NCBI RefSeq assembly: GCF_008373765.1
Contig: NZ_VUJW01000003.1
Coordinates: 186,001 to 250,000, forward strand
Source: Nocardioides antri
GTDB lineage: Bacteria > Actinomycetota > Actinomycetes > Propionibacteriales > Nocardioidaceae
Direction: 5' to 3'
DNA: 64,000 nucleotides
The notes below the pieces were generated by a model. That model was given only the letters and a program-made list of their open reading frames with translations. It did no database searches and was not told the DNA's origin. Every line of letters starts with the position of its first letter. Position 1 is the stretch's first letter. This document shows, in pieces, positions 9,161-17,931 of the stretch. The position numbers and the translations under genes were made by a program.

Positions 9161-9470
9161 TGGTTATGTCCTCAGCTGTTCGGGTGCGGGCCACGCTGCA
9201 GTGCGGGTCCTCGGGCACCCTAGTCGGGTGGTGCCGGTCCCGACGAGGGTGCCCACGGAGGACGTGACCGGCGTTACATCGCTCAGGGGGTTTATTCCCC
9301 ACAGGACCGGCCGGGGGGATTTCTGCTGGAGCGGCAGATCGGTTAGGGTCGTCCGGATTCGTTCACCAGGCCGTCGCCTGACGGCCACTGGCAGCGGGAC
9401 CCCGTGGGGGAGGTCGCCGTGACCGAGGTGGACCAAGGACCAGATCGTCGACACGGGGACACACCAGCCG
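9161..9470. other. 310-base divergent intergenic region between sucC and the M23 peptidase
   Basis: No gene fits here. It must hold both promoters. A possible plus-strand promoter is TTCTGC at 9321, 17 bases, TAGGGT at 9344-9349, giving a leader of about 110 bases for the peptidase. I looked for the ydaO-type c-di-AMP riboswitch that often precedes actinobacterial cell-wall hydrolases and did not see its conserved blocks. Confidence 0.4.
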
Positions 9471-10472
9471 ATGGGCAATCACCGAGGGGCACGACGCGCC
9501 GCGCCGCAAACCCGCTCGGAAAGCCCTGCGAAGCGGCCGTACGCCGGCCGCCGGGTCGCCAGCCGCGACACCGCCGCCGAGGCGTCGACCGCCCGTAGCG
9601 CCGACCTCCCCGAGCTTCCCGCCGTCACAGTCGAGCTGCCCGCCGCGACCTTCACCGCCACGACCGCAGACTCGCTCCGGCCCGCCGTGCCCGGCAAGCG
9701 CCGCGCGGCGAAGGCCACCCGCACCCCGCTGATGCGGGGCCTGCCGTCGCTGCCGGTGATGGTCGGTGTCGCCGCCCTCGCCGTGTCGGCCGGTGGCGTC
9801 CTCACGACCAGCGACACGACGCTCGTCGGCAGCGACGCCGCGCGGATCGCCGCCCCGAACGCCGCCTCCGGCGAGATCGGCGGCGGCGTCTACGACGCCC
9901 TCGACCGCTCCCCCGTCCTCAGCCGCGACTCCGACCGCGACGCCCTGGAGGACGCCAGCGAGGCGTCGATCGTCCAGGAGGTCGAGCTCCAGGCCGAGCA
10001 GCGCAACGAGGCGCTCGGCAACCTGGCGGAGCAGGCCGAGAAGGAAGCCAAGAACATCAACCTCAACCGGTGGTCGCTCCCGATCGCCGCCGGGGTCTAC
10101 CGGCTGTCGGCCGAGTTCGGCCAGGCCGGCCCGTACTGGTCCAGCGGCTACCACACCGGCCTCGACTTCGCGGCGCCGAGCGGCACGCCGATCATGTCCG
10201 TCGCCAACGGCGTGGTCACCTCGGTCGGCTACGAGGGGGCCTACGGCAACCAGACCGTCGTCACCCTCGAGGACGGCACCGAGGTCTGGTACAACCACCA
10301 GACGTCGTTCACGGTGTCCGAGGGCGAGAACGTCATCGCCGGCCAGGTCATCGGCTACGTCGGCTCGACCGGCAACTCCACGGGCCCCCACCTCCACCTC
10401 GAGGTCCGCCCCGGTGGCGGTGACCCGGTCGACCCGTTCGCCGCGCTCGTGGTGAACGGCGTCAACCCGTAG
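9471..10472 (+). CDS. M23-family (LytM-type) peptidoglycan endopeptidase, membrane anchored
   Basis: A zinc metallopeptidase that would cut peptide cross-links in the cell wall. In 333 residues there is a basic, low-complexity N-terminus and one hydrophobic segment (about 90-108). A helical, probably coiled-coil stretch follows (VQEVELQAEQRNEALGNLAE), and then the LytM domain. The zinc and catalytic motifs are visible as HTGLDFAAP and HLHLEV near the C-terminus. A peptidase of this kind between uvrD1 and sucC is a conserved actinobacterial position (compare Rv0950c). The ATG at 9471 has only a weak ribosome site, so the start is less sure than the domain call. Confidence 0.9.
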   Translation: MGNHRGARRAAPQTRSESPAKRPYAGRRVASRDTAAEASTARSADLPELPAVTVELPAATFTATTADSLRPAVPGKRRAAKATRTPLMRGLPSLPVMVGVAALAVSAGGVLTTSDTTLVGSDAARIAAPNAASGEIGGGVYDALDRSPVLSRDSDRDALEDASEASIVQEVELQAEQRNEALGNLAEQAEKEAKNINLNRWSLPIAAGVYRLSAEFGQAGPYWSSGYHTGLDFAAPSGTPIMSVANGVVTSVGYEGAYGNQTVVTLEDGTEVWYNHQTSFTVSEGENVIAGQVIGYVGSTGNSTGPHLHLEVRPGGGDPVDPFAALVVNGVNP

Positions 10473-10519
10473 GTGTTCGCTCGGGGCTCACGCGCGTCTC
10501 GGGCCTGAGCCGGCAGCTC

Positions 10520-13018
10520 TCAGAGCTTCTCGACAGGCGCGTAGCGGAGCAGCAGCCGCTTGACGCCCTCGGTGCCGAAGTCGATGGACGCGACCGACTT
10601 CTCGGCCTGACCCTCGACGGAGACGACGGTCCCCAGCCCGAAGCTGTCGTGGGTGACCCGGTCGCCGGGCTCCAGCACCGGGATCGGGCGGCTGGGCTTC
10701 GCCTTCGCGGCCGCGTCGGCGCGGGCGGCCGCGGACGTGAAGTTGCGGCGGCCGGCGGCGGTCGGGCTGCCGAGCCGCTGACCGGCGTACGACGACGCGG
10801 AGTCGCTCGCGAACGTCGGCCGCGACCAGCGGCTCTGGTCGGCCTCGGTGCGGCGCCAGTCGACGAGGTCCACCGGCAGCTCGCTGAGGAAGCGCGACGC
10901 CGGGTTGTGGGCCGGCGCGCCCCAGGCGGAGCGGACGACCGCGCGGGAGACGTAGAGCCGCTGGCGGGCGCGGGTGATGCCGACGTAGGCCAGTCGCCGC
11001 TCCTCCTCGAGCTCCGGCCGGTCGCCGAGCGACCGTGAGTGCGGGAAGACACCGTCCTCGAGACCGGTGAGGAAGACGACCGGGAACTCCAGGCCCTTCG
11101 CCGTGTGGAGCGTCATCAGCGTCACGACGCCCTGGTCGGGCGGCGCGTCGGGGTCGACGGTGCGGTCAGCGGGCGCGTCGGGGATCTGGTCGGCGTCGGC
11201 GACCAGCGCCACCCGCTCGAGGAAGTCGGCGAGACCGGGCTCGACCAGTCCGGCGTCGACGTCGGCGGGGTCCGCGCTCGGCCCGGCGACGGGGTCCTCG
11301 GCGAACTCGCGGGCCACGGCGACCAGCTCGCCGAGGTTCTCCACGCGGGTCTCGTCCTGCGGGTCGTCGGACGCCTCGAGGGACGCGAGGTAGCCGGAGC
11401 GGTCGAGCACCGTCTCGAGGATCACGTCGGGCCGCTCGCCGCCCTCGACCATCGACTGCAGCTCGGTCACGAGCGCAACGAAGCCCTCGATGTTGGCCTG
11501 GCTGCGGGTGGCGAGCCCGGGCGCCTCGTCGGCGCGCTGGAGGGCCTCCCAGAACGTGATCTGCTCGCGGGTGGCCAGCTCGTTGACGCACTCGACGGCA
11601 CGGTCGCCGATGCCGCGCTTGGGGGTGTTGAGGATCCGGCGCAGGGAGACCTGGTCGTCGGGGTTGACCAGCATCCGCAGGTAGGCCAGCGCGTCACGGA
11701 CCTCGCGCCGCTCGTAGAACCGCACGCCGCCGACGACCTTGTAGGGCAGGCCGGTGCGGATGAAGATCTCCTCGAACACCCGGGACTGGGCGTTGGTGCG
11801 GTAGAACACCGCGACGTCGCCGGCCTTGTGGCCGTGGTCGGTGAGCTTGTCGATCTCGTCGGAGACGAACCGTGCCTCGTCGTGCTCGTCGTCGGCGACG
11901 TAGCCGATGATCCGCTCGCCGTCACCGGCTTCGGACCACAGCCGCTTCTCCTTGCGGCCCTGGTTGTGCCCGATGACCACGTTGGCAGCGGTGAGGATGG
12001 TCTGGGTGGAGCGGTAGTTCTGCTCCAGCAGGATCGTCCGCGCGTCGGGGAAGTCCTGCTCGAAGTCCATGATGTTGCGGATGTCGGCACCGCGGAACGC
12101 GTAGATCGACTGGTCGGCGTCACCGACCACCATCAGCTCGGCGGGCGGCACCCGGTCGTCGCCGGCGTCGTACGCCGTGGTGGTGGTCTCCTCCAGGCTC
12201 TGCCCGCAGAGCTGGTGGATGAGGGCGTACTGCGCGTGGTTGGTGTCCTGGTACTCGTCGACGAGGACGTGCCGGAACCGCCGCCGGTAGGTCTCGCGGA
12301 TGTCCGGGTGGAGCTGGAAGAGCCGGACCGTCTCCATGATCAGGTCGTCGAAGTCGAGGGCGTTGGCCTCGCGGAGCCGGCGCTGGTAGAGGGAGTACGC
12401 CGCCGCGTAGCTCTCCTCGATGCTGTTGCGGGCGTCGGCCTTGACCTCGTCGGGCTCGCGCAGCTCGTTCTTGTGGTTGCTGATCCAGTGGAGCACCGGG
12501 CCCGGCTGGTAGCGCCGCGGGTCGAGGTCGAGGTCGTTGCAGACCAGGGTGACGAGCCGCTTCTGGTCCTGGGCGTCGTAGATCGAGAAGTTCGACTTCA
12601 GCCGGGCGTAGCCGAGGTGCTCGGCCTCCTTGCGGAGGATCCGGACGCAGGCGGAGTGGAACGTGCTGACCCACATGATCCGGGCGCGGTTGCCGACCAG
12701 GTCGGTCACGCGCTCCTTCATCTCGGCGGCAGCCTTGTTGGTGAAGGTGATCGCCAGGATCGAGCCCGGGTGGGCCTTGCGCTCGGAGATCAGCCAGGCG
12801 ATCCGCCGGGTCAGCACCCGGGTCTTGCCCGACCCCGCGCCCGCCACGACGAGGAGCGGCGGACCGGCGTGCTTGACCGCCTCCCGCTGGGGGTCGTTGA
12901 GGCCCTCCAACAGCTCGTCCGCGGTCGGTCCGCGCCGCGTCGTGCGCGGCTCCTCGGCGGGGGTCGTGCCCTCGAGGCTCATGCCCTCGAAACCGGGCAG
13001 CGGCTGGACTCCACTCAT
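10520..13018 (-). CDS. pcrA: ATP-dependent DNA helicase PcrA / UvrD1
   Basis: A superfamily 1A 3'-5' helicase for nucleotide excision repair and removal of recombination intermediates. The 832 residues contain all helicase motifs: Walker A GAGSGKT at about 60-66, DEYQDT (motif II), GDADQSIYAFRGAD (III), TAKGLEFPVVFLTG (V) and LAYVGITRARQRLY (VI). A C-terminal beta domain typical of PcrA (DRVTHDSFGLGTV) probably contacts RNA polymerase. The start ATG at 13018 is preceded by a TAGGCT hexamer nine bases away, so the leader is very short or absent. It converges with the M23 gene. Confidence 0.96.
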   Translation of the reverse strand: MSGVQPLPGFEGMSLEGTTPAEEPRTTRRGPTADELLEGLNDPQREAVKHAGPPLLVVAGAGSGKTRVLTRRIAWLISERKAHPGSILAITFTNKAAAEMKERVTDLVGNRARIMWVSTFHSACVRILRKEAEHLGYARLKSNFSIYDAQDQKRLVTLVCNDLDLDPRRYQPGPVLHWISNHKNELREPDEVKADARNSIEESYAAAYSLYQRRLREANALDFDDLIMETVRLFQLHPDIRETYRRRFRHVLVDEYQDTNHAQYALIHQLCGQSLEETTTTAYDAGDDRVPPAELMVVGDADQSIYAFRGADIRNIMDFEQDFPDARTILLEQNYRSTQTILTAANVVIGHNQGRKEKRLWSEAGDGERIIGYVADDEHDEARFVSDEIDKLTDHGHKAGDVAVFYRTNAQSRVFEEIFIRTGLPYKVVGGVRFYERREVRDALAYLRMLVNPDDQVSLRRILNTPKRGIGDRAVECVNELATREQITFWEALQRADEAPGLATRSQANIEGFVALVTELQSMVEGGERPDVILETVLDRSGYLASLEASDDPQDETRVENLGELVAVAREFAEDPVAGPSADPADVDAGLVEPGLADFLERVALVADADQIPDAPADRTVDPDAPPDQGVVTLMTLHTAKGLEFPVVFLTGLEDGVFPHSRSLGDRPELEEERRLAYVGITRARQRLYVSRAVVRSAWGAPAHNPASRFLSELPVDLVDWRRTEADQSRWSRPTFASDSASSYAGQRLGSPTAAGRRNFTSAAARADAAAKAKPSRPIPVLEPGDRVTHDSFGLGTVVSVEGQAEKSVASIDFGTEGVKRLLLRYAPVEKL

Positions 13019-13064
13019 GCTGTCGCCAGCCTACGGCGCGGCACCGTCACCGGCGCCCGGGGGA

Positions 13065-13421
13065 TCAGCTGTGGACGGGCGACCAAGCCACCGCGACGCA
13101 GACCTCGACGACGGAGAGCAGGAGCAGGCCAGCCCACAGGCCCTTGGGGATCGTGGCCTTGCGCGTGTTGGCCATGACGAGCACCAGGAGCACGAGGCCG
13201 AGCGCGAACTTCACGCCGATCTTGGCGTGGTTGACGTCGCCGTCGCCCGCCTCGAGCACGCCGACCAGGGCGAGGCCCGTGAGGAACGCGGTGCCGACGC
13301 CATCGCGCATCGCGCCGTTGACCTTCTTCTCCTCCGAGCCGGCCTGGGCCAGCAGCCCGCCGATCAGGGCGGCGAACCCGAGGATGTGGAGGATGAGCAG
13401 GATCAGGCGGAGCGTGTCCAT
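13065..13421 (-). CDS. Small four-helix membrane protein
   Basis: A 118-residue hydrophobic protein with about four membrane helices (LILLILHILGFAALIGGLLA, VGTAFLTGLALVGVLEA, IGVKFALGLVLLVLVMANT, GLWAGLLLLSVVEVCVAVAW). The GDGDVNHAKIGVK loop between helices two and three is a recurring feature of this actinobacterial family, whose function I do not know. It begins 14 bases after the M15 peptidase stop and is probably the last gene of that envelope operon. The ATG at 13421 lacks a clear ribosome site, which suggests translation coupled to the gene before it. Confidence 0.75.
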   Translation of the reverse strand: MDTLRLILLILHILGFAALIGGLLAQAGSEEKKVNGAMRDGVGTAFLTGLALVGVLEAGDGDVNHAKIGVKFALGLVLLVLVMANTRKATIPKGLWAGLLLLSVVEVCVAVAWSPVHS

Positions 13422-13435
13422 GGCGAGGAGCCTAG

Positions 13436-14335
13436 TCAGAGGCCCGTCGCGGTGAAGTGCTGGTAGTCCTTGAGCGTCGACCAGGCGCCGCCCCACGACC
13501 AGCCGATCCGCGCGAACTCGCGGACGGCGACCGAGCCGGGCTGCACCATGCCGGGGCGCTGCCAGCCGCGGTCGAGGTACGACGACGCGAGCTCGGGCAG
13601 CACGACGTCGCCCTTCTGGTAGGGGTTGTTGAACGGGTTGATGTCGACCGCGAGCCCGTAGGCGTGCGCCGACCACGAGGTCCCCCCGCGCATCGGCCGG
13701 CACACCAGCCCGGCGGTGTTGTTGCCGTCGCCGGTCGGGTGCGCGTCGAGGTCCGCCGTCGTCGGCAGCCGCATCTCCTCGATCGGGAAGCCGGCCCGGA
13801 AGAGTGCCGCGAACACCGACACCACCTCCTCCGCCTCACCCGCCGCGACGACGAGCTCGCCGGTGTGGGCGAGGCCGTCGAAGCCGCGGAACGACACCGT
13901 GAGGTACCGCAGCCCGTCGAGCCCGACCGGGCACGCGGGCGACCAGGTCTTCCCCATCCGCCGCCGGATCGCCGGCGTCACCGGCCCGATCGTCGAGTGG
14001 AACCGGCCGTCCACGGGTGGCGGCAGCAGGTCGGTGGTCACGAACCGGCGCTCGACGAGCTCGGGCGGCGTCGGTCGCATCTCGCCGAACCCGTCGGGTC
14101 TCAGCGGGAGCGGGGTGGCGCCCAGCGCCCAGTCGGAGTAGGACGACGGCGGGCCGGCCGGGCGGCGGTCGGACTCCCCGGACGGGTCCGTCCGCGCGCT
14201 CTCCTGCTGGCTGTGCCTCGCGGTCTCCGCCGGGTCCGCCGGCCCGCCGGTCGGCTCGACGTCCGCGGCGCAACCGGTGAGCGTCAGCGCCAGGAGCAGC
14301 GCGACGGCGTACGCGGCCGGTCTCCGCACGAGCAC
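13436..14335 (-). CDS. M15-family (VanY/CwlK-like) peptidase lipoprotein
   Basis: Probably a zinc peptidase that trims cell-wall peptides outside the membrane. The 299 residues begin with a lipoprotein signal (ALLLALTLTGC, Cys about 22), then a disordered linker and the M15 catalytic domain. The zinc and catalytic residues are seen in SWSAHAYGLAVDINPFNN (H..D) and LKDYQHF (H). The GTG at 14335 lies one base after the stop of the response-regulator gene, so it is translationally coupled to the two-component system. This suggests that cell-wall remodelling is an output of the stress system. Confidence 0.85.
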   Translation of the reverse strand: MLVRRPAAYAVALLLALTLTGCAADVEPTGGPADPAETARHSQQESARTDPSGESDRRPAGPPSSYSDWALGATPLPLRPDGFGEMRPTPPELVERRFVTTDLLPPPVDGRFHSTIGPVTPAIRRRMGKTWSPACPVGLDGLRYLTVSFRGFDGLAHTGELVVAAGEAEEVVSVFAALFRAGFPIEEMRLPTTADLDAHPTGDGNNTAGLVCRPMRGGTSWSAHAYGLAVDINPFNNPYQKGDVVLPELASSYLDRGWQRPGMVQPGSVAVREFARIGWSWGGAWSTLKDYQHFTATGL

Positions 14336-14336
14336 C

Positions 14337-14993
14337 TCAGAGGAGCCGCCGGTCGGAGGCCCACTTCGTCAGCTCGTGGCGCGAGGAGAGCTGGAGCTTG
14401 CGGAGCACCGCCGACATGTGGGTCTCGACGGTCTTGATCGAGATGAAGAGCTCCTTGGCGACCTCCTTGTAGGAGTAGCCGCGGGCGATCAGCCGCATCA
14501 CCTCGCGCTCACGCTCGGTGAGCCGGTCGAGGTCCTCGTCGATCTCAGCGACCTCGATCGAGCCGGCGAACGCGTCGAGGACGAAACCCGCGAGCCGCGG
14601 CGAGAACACGGCGTCCCCGTCGGCGATCCGCTGGATGGCGTCGACCAGCTCGGCGCCGGTGATCGTCTTGGTGACGTAGCCGCGGGCGCCACCCCGGATG
14701 GTGCCGATGACGTCCTCGGCCGCGTCGCTGACGGACAGCGCCAGGAACCGCGGCTGCTCGGCCAGCGCGCGGGTCGACAGCTTGCGCATGACCTCGACGC
14801 CGCCTCCTCCGGGCAGGTGCACGTCGAGCAGCACGACGTCGGGCCCGGTCTCGGTGATCGCGGCGACCGCGCTGTCGACGTCCTCGCCCTCACCGACCAC
14901 CGTGACGGCGCCCCTGCCGGACGCCTCGAGCTCGGCGGTCACGCCGCGGCGGAACATGGCGTGATCGTCCACGACCACTACTCGGACGGTCAT
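14337..14993 (-). CDS. LuxR/NarL-family response regulator (EsrR/LiaR-like)
   Basis: The DNA-binding half of a two-component system. The 218 residues have a receiver domain with the acidic pair VVVVDDH, the phospho-acceptor Asp in VVLLDVHLPGG and the conserved Lys in VTKTITG. A LuxR-type helix-turn-helix follows (LTEREREVMRLIARGYSYKE then ISIKTVETHMSAVLRKL). It lies 7 bases downstream of its histidine kinase and just upstream of the M15 peptidase. Homology and the PspC-containing partners point to the EsrISR envelope-stress system described in Corynebacterium glutamicum. Confidence 0.9.
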   Translation of the reverse strand: MTVRVVVVDDHAMFRRGVTAELEASGRGAVTVVGEGEDVDSAVAAITETGPDVVLLDVHLPGGGGVEVMRKLSTRALAEQPRFLALSVSDAAEDVIGTIRGGARGYVTKTITGAELVDAIQRIADGDAVFSPRLAGFVLDAFAGSIEVAEIDEDLDRLTEREREVMRLIARGYSYKEVAKELFISIKTVETHMSAVLRKLQLSSRHELTKWASDRRLL

Positions 14994-15000
14994 CGAGCTC

Positions 15001-16290
15001 TCAGTCCCCCTCACGATCGCGGCCGAGGTGCAGTCGCACCTCGGTGCCCTCACCGGGCGCGGACCGCACGTCGGCGGTGCCGCCGTGCCGGTGCATCCGG
15101 TCGATGATGCTCCGGCGCACGCCGAGCCGGTCCTCCGGGGTCGCGTCCGGGTCGAAACCCACGCCGCGGTCACGCACGAACACGTCGACGGCGCCCGGCG
15201 TGATCTCGGCGTACACGTCGATCCGCGGCACCCCCGCGTGCTTCGCGGCGTTGGTGGTCGCCTCCCGCGCGGCCGAGACGATCGGGCGCATCGTCTCGTC
15301 GAGGTCGCAGTCGCCGACCGCGACGACGTCGACGTTGAGGCCGTAGGCGTCCTCGATCTCCCCTGCCATCGCCCGCAGCGCGCTGCCGACGGTGCGCTCG
15401 TCGAGCGACTCGGTCGAGAACAGCCAGGACCTGAGGCTCCGCTCCTGGGCGCGGGCGAGCCGGGCGGCGTCGGCCGGGTTCTTCTGGATCAGTGCCAGCG
15501 TCTGGAGCACCGAGTCGTGGAGGTGGGCGGCCACGTCGGCCCGCTCCTGCGTGCGCACCCGCTCCTCCCGCTCGTCGCTGAGCTCATTGGCCAGCCGGTA
15601 GATCCACGGGCCGACCACGATCGCGAGGCCGCCGAGGACGAGCAGCACGGCGAGCGTCACGTCGCGGGCGAGCGACAGCGAGCCACCACGGAGCGAGAAC
15701 AGCACGATCGCGACCACGATCAGGCCGACACCCGCCGCGAGCCGGGCGTACGACGCCCAGCCACCGTCACCGAGGACGATCCGGACCGGGTCGATCCGGC
15801 CGGTCGCATCGACCCAGCGCTCCCGCTGCGCCTCGTCGGCCTGGCGCCAGAGCAGTCCGACACCGACGATCGCGATGCCGAGGGGCCAGACCCAGCCGCC
15901 GGCGCCGAGCAGGCCCTCGAGGACGAAGACCGCGCCGATCCCGAGCGCACCGAGGACGATCACCGGTCCGACGTCGGTCAGCCGGCGGACCGGCCCCGGC
16001 CGACGACCGCCGCGGGTGGCGCTGTCGAGCCCCGGCGCGAGTGCCGCGCCGGCCGGCGGGCCGGCCGGGAGCATCGCCCACAGCACGGCGTACGCAGCGA
16101 TGCCCGCGCCGCCGAGGACCGCGGTCACGACGAACCCAGCGCGCACCACGAGCACGGTGAGACCGAGGTGCTCGGCCAGTCCCGCGGCGACCCCGCCGAG
16201 CACGGGCTCGCGCAGGTCGCGGTAGGCGCGTCGGACGTCCCGCGGAGCGTGTGTCCCCGGTGCGCCGATGGTCCCCAACGATCCCGTCAT
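15001..16290 (-). CDS. PspC-domain sensor histidine kinase (EsrS/LiaS-like)
   Basis: A 429-residue membrane kinase. An N-terminal PspC domain (LREPVLGGVAAGLAEHLGL) with a membrane helix is followed by more helices (VIVLGALGIGAVFVLEGLLG, LAAGVGLIVVAIVLFSL, VTLAVLLVLGGLAIVVGPWI). The HisKA_3 box has its phospho-His in VAAHLHDSVLQTLALIQ, and the ATPase domain shows EATTNAAKHAGV and DRGVGFDPD. The ATG at 16290 was chosen because the PspC homology starts shortly after; longer starts read into the divergent promoter. It would sense envelope stress together with the divergent PspC protein. Confidence 0.9.
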   Translation of the reverse strand: MTGSLGTIGAPGTHAPRDVRRAYRDLREPVLGGVAAGLAEHLGLTVLVVRAGFVVTAVLGGAGIAAYAVLWAMLPAGPPAGAALAPGLDSATRGGRRPGPVRRLTDVGPVIVLGALGIGAVFVLEGLLGAGGWVWPLGIAIVGVGLLWRQADEAQRERWVDATGRIDPVRIVLGDGGWASYARLAAGVGLIVVAIVLFSLRGGSLSLARDVTLAVLLVLGGLAIVVGPWIYRLANELSDEREERVRTQERADVAAHLHDSVLQTLALIQKNPADAARLARAQERSLRSWLFSTESLDERTVGSALRAMAGEIEDAYGLNVDVVAVGDCDLDETMRPIVSAAREATTNAAKHAGVPRIDVYAEITPGAVDVFVRDRGVGFDPDATPEDRLGVRRSIIDRMHRHGGTADVRSAPGEGTEVRLHLGRDREGD

Positions 16291-16435
16291 GGTGCATCCA
16301 TCGTCACACAGCGCGGTCGCGCGGAGCAGCGGGATGAACCCTGAGCCGACCCCGAGACCGGCGCCCACGCGGTGCGGCAAGATTCAGGGCAGTCCCCGAT
16401 GGTGCGCGCACGCGCGACGACCCAGTCTGAGTGGT

Positions 16436-17659
16436 ATGACGACGACTCCACCCGAGGCCCCGAGCGGCTCCCACGAGCCGTCTCCCGAGGCTCCCCCGTC
16501 CCGGGGCCCCCGCGTGACCCGCGAGGAAGCCAAGGACCTCGGCCGGATCCGGCGCAGCACCACCGACCGCAAGATCGCGGGGGTGGCGGCCGGCGTCGCG
16601 CGTCACTTCGACGTCGACCCGCTGCTGGTCCGGGTCGCGTTCGTGCTGTTCGCGATCTTCGGCGGCGGCGGGATCCTGGCGTACGCCGCCGGCTGGCTCC
16701 TCATCCCGGAGGAGGGCAGCGACGACGGTGTGATCCGGGTCGACCACCGCACCCGCACGGTGCTGCTCGCCGTCGTCGGCGGCGTCTCCGCGCTGTCGCT
16801 GGTCGGCGACTCCCTGGGCGGCTGGAGCTTCCCCTGGCCGCTGGCGATCATGGGCCTGGTGATCGCGGCCGTCGCCGCCGCCGTCAAGCCCAAGCCCCAC
16901 CCCGGCCCGCTGCCCAGCAGCGGCTGGATCCCGCCGGGAACGCCGGGCCAGGTCCCGGGCGCGCAGACGGGCTACGGACCGACGTACGTCGGCTATCAGC
17001 CCGACCTCGGTCCGCGTGCGCCGCGACAGCCCGACCCGCGCCGCCGCGGCCCGATCCTCTTCTGGTTCACGATGGCGCTCGCCGGCGTCGGCATCGCCCT
17101 CGTCGGCACCCTCGACCTCGCCGGCTGGGACGCGCCCGCGTCGGCGTACCCCGCCGCCGTGCTGGCCGCCTGCGGCGTGATGCTGCTCGTCGGCTCGGTC
17201 TACGGGCGTGCCGGCGGGCTGGTCTTCGTCGGCCTCGTCGCCGCAGCGGCCACGCTGGCGACCACCGTGGTGGCGGACGTCGCGGACGGCCAGATCGCCG
17301 GCCAGATCGACGCGAGGCCGACGACGGCAGCGGCCGTGGAGGACGAGTACACGCTCGGGATGGGCGAGATCATCCTCGACCTGAGCGACCTGTCCCAGGA
17401 CGAGCTCGAGGCCCTCGACGGCCGCACCATCCAGGCCGACGTCCGGCTGGGCCACGTCCTGGTCCTGGTGCCCGAGGACGGGCTGGAGGTGGACGTGCTC
17501 AGCAGCATCGAGGGCGCCGGCGAGAGCGTGCTCTTCGACGACCGGCGCGACAGCTCGTTCGACGACTCCTACGGCGACGCTGCCGACCCGGACGTGACGC
17601 TGGACCTCGAGGTGCTGTTCGGACAGATCGAAGTGCGGACCAAGGAGGCAGCGCGATGA
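16436..17659 (+). CDS. PspC-domain membrane protein, EsrI/LiaF-like
   Basis: A 407-residue protein, probably the third component (inhibitor or sensor) of the divergent kinase-regulator pair. After a Pro-rich start and a basic linker it has a PspC domain (STTDRKIAGVAAGVARHFDV), then several membrane helices, and a C-terminal beta domain of the LiaF-like type (GMGEIILDLSDL, LGHVLVLVPEDGLEVDV). In C. glutamicum EsrI, EsrS and EsrR have this same divergent layout; the role here follows from that likeness. The stop overlaps the next start (ATGA). Confidence 0.8.
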   Translation: MTTTPPEAPSGSHEPSPEAPPSRGPRVTREEAKDLGRIRRSTTDRKIAGVAAGVARHFDVDPLLVRVAFVLFAIFGGGGILAYAAGWLLIPEEGSDDGVIRVDHRTRTVLLAVVGGVSALSLVGDSLGGWSFPWPLAIMGLVIAAVAAAVKPKPHPGPLPSSGWIPPGTPGQVPGAQTGYGPTYVGYQPDLGPRAPRQPDPRRRGPILFWFTMALAGVGIALVGTLDLAGWDAPASAYPAAVLAACGVMLLVGSVYGRAGGLVFVGLVAAAATLATTVVADVADGQIAGQIDARPTTAAAVEDEYTLGMGEIILDLSDLSQDELEALDGRTIQADVRLGHVLVLVPEDGLEVDVLSSIEGAGESVLFDDRRDSSFDDSYGDAADPDVTLDLEVLFGQIEVRTKEAAR

Positions 17660-17931
17660 CCGAGCCCGAGACCCCGGTCGAGGAGCGAGTCGAGGAGCGA
17701 GTCGAGGAGCCCTCCGGCTGGCACACCGTCAACGTCGGCCACCTGGTGATGGGCACGGCCTTCGTCGGCCTGGTGGTGGTCTGGGCGCTGATCAGCTCGG
17801 ACCTGGTCGACCTGGCGGACGCGCGCTGGCTGCTGCCGTTCCCCTGGCTGGTCGCCGGTGTCGTCGGCCTGGCCGCGACCGTCCTGCGCAACCTCCGACG
17901 GCGACCCGGCAAGATGTCCGGGTGGATCTGA
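17656..17931 (+). CDS. Small two-helix membrane protein in the envelope-stress operon
   Basis: A 91-residue protein of unknown function. An acidic N-terminus with VEERVEERVEE is followed by two membrane helices (VGHLVMGTAFVGLVVVWALI and WLLPFPWLVAGVVGLAATVL) and a basic tail. It overlaps the PspC gene by four bases (ATGA) and the YbaK gene by ten, so all three are one translation-coupled operon. AAGGAGG at 17642 gives a good ribosome site. Confidence 0.75.
   Translation: MTEPETPVEERVEERVEEPSGWHTVNVGHLVMGTAFVGLVVVWALISSDLVDLADARWLLPFPWLVAGVVGLAATVLRNLRRRPGKMSGWI
17677..17710 (+). repeat. 12-base tandem coding repeat, 2.8 copies
   Basis: GTCGAGGAGCGA occurs twice in tandem and then for ten more bases. 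It encodes VEER repeats in the small membrane protein. Copy number may vary between strains. Confidence 0.75.

Noticed and set aside
7526-9223. A 565-residue open frame opposite sucC and sucD
   Set aside because: Composition is an artefact of the opposite strand of two conserved TCA-cycle genes.
9290-9470. ydaO-type (c-di-AMP) riboswitch before the M23 peptidase
   Set aside because: The gene type and gap size invited it, but the conserved blocks of that riboswitch are not present.
10484-10511. Terminator between the M23 and pcrA genes (GGCTCA/TGAGCC)
   Set aside because: Only six paired bases with a long loop; too weak to call.
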